Notes under the pieces: model-generated
Seen by the model: the letters and a program-made list of their open reading frames with translations, nothing else
Database searches by the model: none
Told to the model about the DNA's origin: nothing
Shown here: positions 57,390 to 64,000 of the stretch, in pieces
How the letters are laid out: each line of letters opens with the position of its first letter
Position numbering within the stretch: position 1 is the first letter of the stretch
Source of the DNA: Reticulitermes speratus
Taxonomy: Eukaryota; Arthropoda; Insecta; Blattodea; Rhinotermitidae
DNA: 64,000 nt
Assembly (NCBI GenBank): GCA_021186555.1
Contig: JAJKFL010000003.1
Coordinates: 36,506,908-36,570,907, forward strand
Reading direction: 5' to 3'
Made by a program: the position numbers and the translations under genes

Positions 57390-58195
57390 CGATTATTTTG
57401 AGTGATTGCCAGTAGCAGATAGCCCATGATGGGCGACATTAGTAAATGCACAAGAAATTAAGCACCTGAAATAAACAGCAATTTAGTAGTTACATTAAAC
57501 TAGACTGTATCAGAGAAGGCAAATTTGCCTCAAAGGAAATAGAGTTTCTTCTAAAGATTCCAAAAATCGGCAGATGCTGTTCGCAGAGGTGGATCGTCTA
57601 GCTTATGAAATAACAAGTCCTGCAACATTACTCCATTAAGAGCGGATAAGTATCTAATTAGCTTAATGGATACAAGGAGAATGAAAGTGTCCATAACAGA
57701 ACGACAGGTGATTTTGTCCTTGACATGTTAACAAGGTACGGGGCGTTGATGTCGCCGTCTGCAGCACTGTGTCTTGAAGCTTGAACTGCTCGACACAAAG
57801 CGTAATTAACAAATGAAACGGGTGTACCACAACCACAAGCTATTATTACCCTATTCTTTACAATGGGTACCGTGGGCCCTTTTCTTGGCAGTAAAGCGGC
57901 TGTTTCATGAAACTAACCGCTCACCTTTATCTAGTGCCCAGATTAAAACGTGTGGTCCTACATTTCGACCCCCCACTCCCCAATGTTCCTTCAAGGTGTG
58001 AACACAGAGAAATGTACGTTGATTATTAACATTAGTTCAAAGGTTATACCGTTAATATAAATGTATGGAAAAGACACGAGCCCCATTACTTTGTATCCAA
58101 AATTCTCTCCTCAAGATTTTATTACCTTCCAAAGGCCCATATTTCTATATTCGTCTAACTGACTCTACAAAACAGGGTCCAACAAAGAAGCAATA
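57390..58195. other. Gene-free stretch
   Basis: No supported gene or repeat. The plus frame at 57813-58001 is short and unrecognised. Confidence 0.4.
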
Positions 58196-58204
58196 ATTCC
58201 TCGT

Positions 58205-58300
58205 CCAGTGAAGAATTACTCCAAATTTTATGGAAACCGAAGGTTCATTACTGTTTGCACAAGAGCTCGCCACTTGCCTACTGAGTCAGACTTCTTAGCC
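58205..58300 (+). pseudogene. Repeat-derived coding remnant (YGNR.FI.V), copy 2
   Basis: KNYSKFYGNRRFITVCTRAR follows from about 58210, in frame without a stop to the TES of the next block. It is the better copy of the pair and lies in the same orientation as the one 1.5 kb upstream. No reverse transcriptase or endonuclease motif is visible around it. Confidence 0.5.
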
Positions 58301-58309
58301 CCGTATAAT

Positions 58310-60550
58310 ATTTTTTAACATATTGATATTTACGGTGAAGATTTACTAGCCTTTCGCAGACCCCGATGTTGCAGGGCCACCCTTTTAGACTGCACTCGAC
58401 AGACTATTCAATACACTCGCAGCTACCCTCCACATCTTGAGGCCGTCTTCTCCATCCGCCACCTGAGAACCAGCCATGCCGTAGTGATATGGGCCCATTT
58501 ACATAATTTCTAACTTCTTGAATATTATAGGAGATACATGTTTTCATCCCCTTTTATCTACCATTGAAAACATACAATGTTTTATTCTTATCACGTGTTG
58601 CTATGATTTTATGAAAATGTCTAAAGAAAATAATACATTTCTTGATTTACCGTAGAAGCAAGAAATGAGGTATTTTGAAGATACAAGATTATTAAAAAGC
58701 CTTTTCACACAGCAATTCTATAGGACTTAAAGCAACTCACTGCTGTACAATCTAAATCATTTACCTACTATATGGTACACTTGCTTCACACAGGTAATTA
58801 GGGCACAGTAAATGGACTGCATTATTCATAATTGCAAAGTGATTTTTATAGCACAACCTTGTGTGACATGACATTAAAATTCACCATCACGTATGCATAA
58901 GGTACGGGGGAGATTTATTATACAGCAGTAAAACATTTACAAAGTAGGCTACTAAATAAATATGGAGATTTTAATTGTGTGGACATAATGCGATCTGAAA
59001 CTCAGATTACTCAAAGTATACACGTCTGCAAAATTTTATAGCGGTATAAAAATTTAAACGGTATCTAACCGCTTTCTTATTTTGAATCAGTCATAGTGCT
59101 TGCATTGAATACATTGTGGTAGACTATTCCGTCATTTAATAGCGGGTAATATTAGTGTCTAAAAGTATTCATTAACATATATTTCACACTATTATAATAA
59201 ATAATTTCTGAGATAAGGCTCAGGTACTCCTACATTTCGAAAAGAATTTAGTTCCTTACTTCCAATACATGTAGCACTAATTAGCACTAAAACTTCAGTA
59301 ACAATTCGATTTGTAACAGAAATACTCGTACCTAAGGCATGTTGTATCTAAACAGGTGGCCAGCAGGGAGGTTCCGCTGCGGTAAGGTCACCAGAGAATA
59401 ACACATGGAGCTCTCATCTTTCAACTGGACTAATAAGTAAGATTGCAAGAAAGAAAGTTGGGCCAATATTAATAATAATTGCAACTGTAAATACGGCCTT
59501 TACTTACTGGGCAAAGTGCGGATATAAGGTGCCCTAGACTTTTGTGTTTTGAGAGTTTTGTTGGACCTTTACCGATAATTCGGCCACCACCTTGATAGCA
59601 GTTCGAAATAACCTCGATAAACCTAAAAATTAATACATATCCTGTGACTTATTAAACTAAGAGTAAGATTTGGAATCCTTACGCTAATGAACGCCATTAA
59701 AATACGGAAGATTCTTCTGTTACACGTCTGACAAAATTGACATACTCTTTTAAAACAAAAGCTTTCATCAATGCCAGTTTGTTCAGTACAAATCCACACG
59801 GAACAACATGGAATTAAACCAGAGCCACAAGGCATCAGGCAGGTAATCGCCTAAATTATCGCAATGCACAAATACATGCATATGCAATTACATAATATGA
59901 AGTTCACCTGATCTCTTTCAAAGCTATAATCTCAGCAGTTGAATTGTTACTGTTAGATAGTATTAAGACATTAGATTATCCTTGCGTTTTCGATTTTATT
60001 TGCACGTCTACAGATATGTTTAATAAGATGGCATTTCTTTAGATTTTGCATTTATTTATCTGTATAGAATAGAACACTGTGGCTCCGAAGACTGTATTAT
60101 AGAATGGTTATCAGAGCAACATTGTAAATATGACGACATAATGACCACCGATACGTCATACTGAGCAGACAGCTCGTAGATAAGCTACATAGCAAGCTAG
60201 AAGCAGGGAGAGGAAGGTTATTGCAGAAGCAGTGCCATAAATCAAAATTTGTGCCTTAAACACTGTTACAAATTTAATTCAACCTTACAGTATTAAACAC
60301 TATTTGGAAAAAATAAAAATACATGAATTTGACGCAATCTCCCAGAATGCAATTTGCAATGCAATTTAGTAGCATATTTTCTAGATCTATATGTCAAAGT
60401 TGATTTATTTCATATTGGTTGGTCTGCACAGATTTAATTGTTATACAATACATCTGATAAAGCGGCCACTAAAAGTTTTTGTATTTGAGAAATGCATTGT
60501 TTTAAATCACTTCTTCGTCGTTTCCTTCTGCATAATATACAGGGAAGAGC
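58310..60550. other. Gene-free stretch
   Basis: No supported gene or repeat. The 70-codon minus frame at 59623-59835 is unrecognised. Confidence 0.4.
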
Positions 60551-60559
60551 TCAGAGATT

Positions 60560-60625
60560 ATAGTGGATAGGCTACTAGCTGAATAAGCGAGAAAACGCAG
60601 TTCAATTCCCCGCAGGATCCTTTTC
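60560..60625 (+). repeat. Possible tRNA-like SINE head
   Basis: GGCTACTAGCTGAATAAGCG (box A region) is followed by AACGCAGTTCAATTCCCCGC (box B) at tRNA-like spacing. No tail is defined. Confidence 0.4.
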
Positions 60626-60629
60626 CCCC

Positions 60630-61830
60630 CGACATGAAACTTGCCCTTCACCTCCATCTAGCAGCTAGGTTGAGAACTCGCGCTGCTTAATTAAAGCACC
60701 TAGTATTTTATTTTTCGCCTGTAAAATGTTTTGAATGATTTTAATTTTCTTCCATGTGTATACACTCTGCATTTTCATCATTGTCGACTTATAGAAGATT
60801 ACTCAAACACACGCTAATAACAGTCTCAAAATTTGTAACGATCATGAGAGATTTGAGTGGGTCACTGTGGTAACTACAGAAATTAGTTTTCTGGAATGTG
60901 AATTCGTGTAGTTTGATAAATATTTTCTAAAATTTTGGATTTACCTATTATCTGTTTCTGTAAGACAGAAGAGTGACTTTCCTACTCCCAAGATTGTGGG
61001 CAGTAAATTCCTTTGAAATAATAGTAAACACGGCGTCACATCTCACAAGACAATAAGCTAAACAACGACAATATCGGCCTCAAATTATACGCCCTCTTTA
61101 TTGATGTTTCATAAGTAATATTGAAAGTAGTTTGCAAAATTCACTTTATTCTTCTATGATAAATACTTACAAAATTGATTCACATTTTTAGCTCGAAAAT
61201 AAATTTTATATAACTAATCGCATATGTCTCTTCAAAGAAGTAAATTTCAATATATTTATGATCACGTTACCTGTACATTGCCGTAATTGTTTTTGTTTAT
61301 TGTAGAAGCCTGCCTAGCTCTAAATACGTAGTAGGTTCTTGATGAATAATCTTATAGTCTTAGAGACAAAATATATTTCATTTTCCTTATTTGCACATTA
61401 GGCAATGCTTTGTCCATAATACTGAATTTACCTCTGCTCTTGTACATTGCTGACAACTGAAATGCTTCTGATGCTGTTATTAATGTACACATAAATATTA
61501 TTTCTCGTACTGACCATCATCTTGGTCGTTCTTGCACATAGTATTTCGGTAACTAAAAATCGCCGTTATTAGGTGTAAAAGACGGAGGTTAGTCTTGATT
61601 TTTAGACCAGATCATCTGATCCAGGAATATAGATTAGCCCCTTTTTAAGACTCAGCTGAATAGGACCTTTCACTGCCTTTACACACGACGGAAAGAAATT
61701 TAAATTCCAATACGCCATGTTTAAATACAGTAAGATAAACATTGTCCCAAAGACAGTATTGTTTTGTGCATGATTTAATCTTCAATAAGCTCTGAGACTT
61801 TATTCCGCTTCTTTAAAACCTTCTATATTT
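60630..61830. other. Gene-free stretch
   Basis: A+T-rich, no supported feature. Confidence 0.4.
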
Positions 61831-61836
61831 TCATTT

Positions 61837-61908
61837 TGTGATCGTGAAGCCTCGATAATGAGGAGGCCCTGGGCCACTAGGAGCTGCTGAGCCAATGGAA
61901 AAAAAATA
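61837..61908 (+). repeat. SINE family 1, 3' end only
   Basis: TGTGATCGTGAAGCCTCGAT, then GGCCCTGGGCCACTAGGAGC and an A8 tail match the end of the 18.5 kb copy. It is 5'-truncated to about 70 bases, as expected of an aborted retrotransposition. Confidence 0.8.
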
Positions 61909-61979
61909 TTTTAATTTGCTGTTCCACAAAAATTATTCTTGGCGCATCCACAAACAAAGATTGCGAATGTGCATCTCTA

Positions 61980-62150
61980 TCAGCTTTGTCATTCCTGTCT
62001 GTCCGTCCGTCACTCCGCTTTTAACCTTGAAATCCGCTGAAAGGATTTTTACTGCAAAGTATACCAAGTAATTTTGTTAAAGTTTGGTCATATAATACAC
62101 ATTCTAATTTTGGTTAAAATAGGGCATTGTTAAGGTGGGATATCCGGTTG
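61980..62150 (+). repeat. CCGT-rich repeat leading into the minisatellite
   Basis: CTGTCTGTCCGTCCGTCACTC (about 61996-62016) followed by GAAATCCGCTGAAAGGATTT and AAAGTTTGGTCATATAATAC. The layout resembles the region after 32.52 kb. It may be the left part of the element that hosts the 25-bp array. Confidence 0.45.
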
Positions 62151-62151
62151 T

Positions 62152-63037
62152 GTTTTAGAACGAAACGAGTGAGATACATGACAATCATACACAGTGAGAT
62201 ACATGACAGTCATACACAGTGAGATACATGACAGACATAGACAGTGAGATACAGGACAGTCATACACAGTGAGATACATGACAGTCATACACAGTGAGAT
62301 ACATGACAGTCATACACAGTGAGATACATGACAGTCATACACAGTGAGATACATGGCAGTCATACACAGTGAGATACATGACAGTCATACACAGTGAGAT
62401 ACATGACAGTCATACACAGTGAGATACATGACAGTCATACACAGTGAGATACATGACAATCATACACAGTGAGATACATGACAGTCATACACAGTGAGAT
62501 ACATGTCAATCATACACAGTGAGATACATGACAGTCATACACAGTGAGATTCATGACAGTCATACACAGTAAGATACATGACAGTTATACACAGTGAGAT
62601 ACAGGACAGTCATACACAGTGAGATACATGACAGTCATACACAGTGAGATACATGACAGTCATACACAGTGAGATACATGACAGTCATACACAGTGAGAT
62701 ATATGACAGTCATACACAGTAAGATACATGACAGTCATACACAGTGAGATACAGGACAGTCATACACAGTGAGATACATGACAGTCATACACAGTGAGAT
62801 ATATGACAGTCATACACAGTGAGATACATGACAGTCATACACAGTGAGATATATGACAGTCATACACAGTGAGATAAATGACAGTCATACACAGTGAGAT
62901 ACGTGACAGTCATACACAGTGAGATACATGACAGTCATGCACAGTGAGATACATGACAGTCATACACAGTGAGATACATGACAGTCATACACAGTGAGAT
63001 ACATGACAGTCATACACCCCACTTGTTTCGTTAAAAC
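62152..63037. mobile_element. Inverted-repeat-bounded minisatellite
   Basis: GTTTTAGAACGAAACGAGTG (62152-62171) directly precedes the tandem array. CACTTGTTTCGTTAAAAC (63020-63037) directly follows it. Inverted, the right sequence matches the left at 17 of 18 positions after one 2-bp gap. TATCC lies just outside both (ATATCCGG on the left, CTGGATAAA on the right), so similarity may extend further. The array therefore seems to sit inside a small inverted-repeat element. Confidence 0.6.
62171..63017 (+). repeat. 25-bp minisatellite, 34 units
   Basis: Units begin GAGATACATGACAGTC and repeat every 25 bases from 62171 to the truncated last unit at 62996. All 34 units stay in phase, with no insertion or deletion. 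Variation is single-base: for example ACAGG for ACATG at units 4, 18 and 24, AAGAT at units 17 and 23, and ATATG at units 22, 26 and 28. Because 25 is not a multiple of 3 no continuous repeated protein is implied. There are no unique spacers, so it is not a CRISPR array. Confidence 0.97.
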
Positions 63038-63044
63038 TGGATAA

Positions 63045-64000
63045 AATTGAGGAAGGCTGTAAATGCTGGCGTACCTACGTTTCAGCGGCATCTCGAAAGC
63101 AAAACGCCAAGTACTTTTGATGAGGAAAATAAACTTTATAGAACAAATAAAAGAACATTTTATAACCAATAAATTTATCTTCAAGTCTTGCTGTTTACAG
63201 AATAATATAATCAACAGTGGGTTTTTAGGTGTGTCATGTGCTCTAGAAATAAGTGATACTGTTACTAACACAGATATGCTCTCCAAAACTAAAACGAATT
63301 AAAATCGTATATAACTGCGAAACACCATGTTAAATCAGCCTGTACCTGTCGATATATGTGGGATTATGAAGACAACGTATAATTTGTAGTAACACAAAGC
63401 ACTGCATTGCATTGCCTTGAGTGATATACGACTTACTATCAGCGGGAGACATGTGGTAGGGTAAATATTGACAGACTGAGGAGGACAGCGGTACAAGCAG
63501 CCTTATACTGACTCCTTCATCCAGACCAACAACTGGCCAATACGTGTCATGTGATTTACAGGATAATCCATTAAGTGAGACTTAGCTTTCCTTGTAATGT
63601 ACATAAAACGTGAATGTAACTGAATATAAATCACATTCACGTTTGTTTAAAATGCTTCATTTTAAGAAGCTGCAGGAGACTGTATCACATGATCAGTCTT
63701 TTTCATGTAATATGGCTCTGTACCATATTTCTTTTTCATAAAAATAGACCCTACTGATATATTTTGACATAATTATGCCGTTGTGTGTGGTGTGATCATC
63801 CTTTTAAACTCTTGAAATATTTTGCTATTTTCTAGGTAATTTATTATACCAGTGCCATTTGGCAGCCACTCCGACCTCCTGTTTCTTAATTTCCTACAAT
63901 CTGTTACAAAAACATGTAGAAATTTCGTACTTGTGGGGCGGAAGCGGAACTACGGCCGTTTAATGTAGAGTCCGGAAATAACAGGTGTACTCGTATGCTG
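63045..64000. other. Gene-free right edge
   Basis: Opposed frames at 62960-63286 (minus, partly minisatellite) and 63063-63302 (plus) are unrecognised. A 12-bp hairpin, AAACGTGAATGT/ACATTCACGTTT, lies at 63606-63644. Confidence 0.4.

Noticed and set aside
62171..63017. Regular repeats suggesting a CRISPR array
   Set aside because: Units are directly contiguous with no unique spacers, and the context is eukaryotic.
62960..63286. 108-codon minus-strand frame
   Set aside because: Its C-terminal part is antisense minisatellite (YLTVYDCHVSH) and the remainder is unrecognised.

Overview
The window looks like non-coding, transposon-littered chromosome from a large arthropod genome. It is A+T-rich, has no convincing host exon, and consists of decayed mobile elements, microsatellites and one long minisatellite. 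The C-terminal peptides of its LINE fragments (for example DWI.LAQ and GRP.KRLL.EAETGL) and its tRNA-derived SINEs are of kinds common in hemimetabolous insects such as cockroaches and termites. The species assignment is inference. There are no bacterial genes, rRNA genes, functional tRNA genes or CRISPR arrays.

Layout. 1-9 kb: a tRNA-like SINE, a MITE-like inverted repeat at 2.8-3.0 kb and a SINE fragment carrying a (CA)15 run at 7.35 kb. 9-15.8 kb: a LINE 3' end at 11.5 kb, a 307-bp foldback at 12.77-13.08 kb, a broken pogo/Tigger-like transposase at 14.0-14.4 kb and degenerate hammerhead-like motifs. 16-20 kb: a cluster of four copies of one SINE family. 20-30 kb: a snap-back element at 21.8 kb, two further SINE families at 22.4 and 29.5 kb, and a LINE end at 28 kb. 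30-46 kb: scattered LINE ends, copies of an AGGCGC-ended MITE, a SINE with a 21-base C run, and several hairpins. 46-50.2 kb: the densest group of hammerhead-like motifs, with two LINE ends and a SINE. 50-62 kb: a CR1-like LINE end, two MITE copies and a twice-present coding remnant (YGNR.FI.V). 62.17-63.02 kb: a 25-bp x 34 minisatellite whose ends lie in inverted repeats.

The most interesting signal is a set of about sixteen hammerhead-ribozyme-like motifs, counted by eye: CTGANGA, a short stem II, then GAAAC with a near-palindromic stem III and a GTH triplet. They occur on both strands, several as head-to-head pairs. Type I hammerheads with very short stem III are established components of Penelope-like retroelements and retrozymes. 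Several copies here share flanking sequence, so at least part of the set is one dispersed family. No Penelope reverse transcriptase is visible, so these would be solo or non-autonomous copies. Many have core mutations and most carry one extra U before stem II, so activity is unproven.

The second striking object is the minisatellite: 34 units without an indel, a 6-unit higher-order duplication, and borders in an imperfect 18-20 bp inverted repeat, as if a tandem array had expanded inside a small inverted-repeat transposon.
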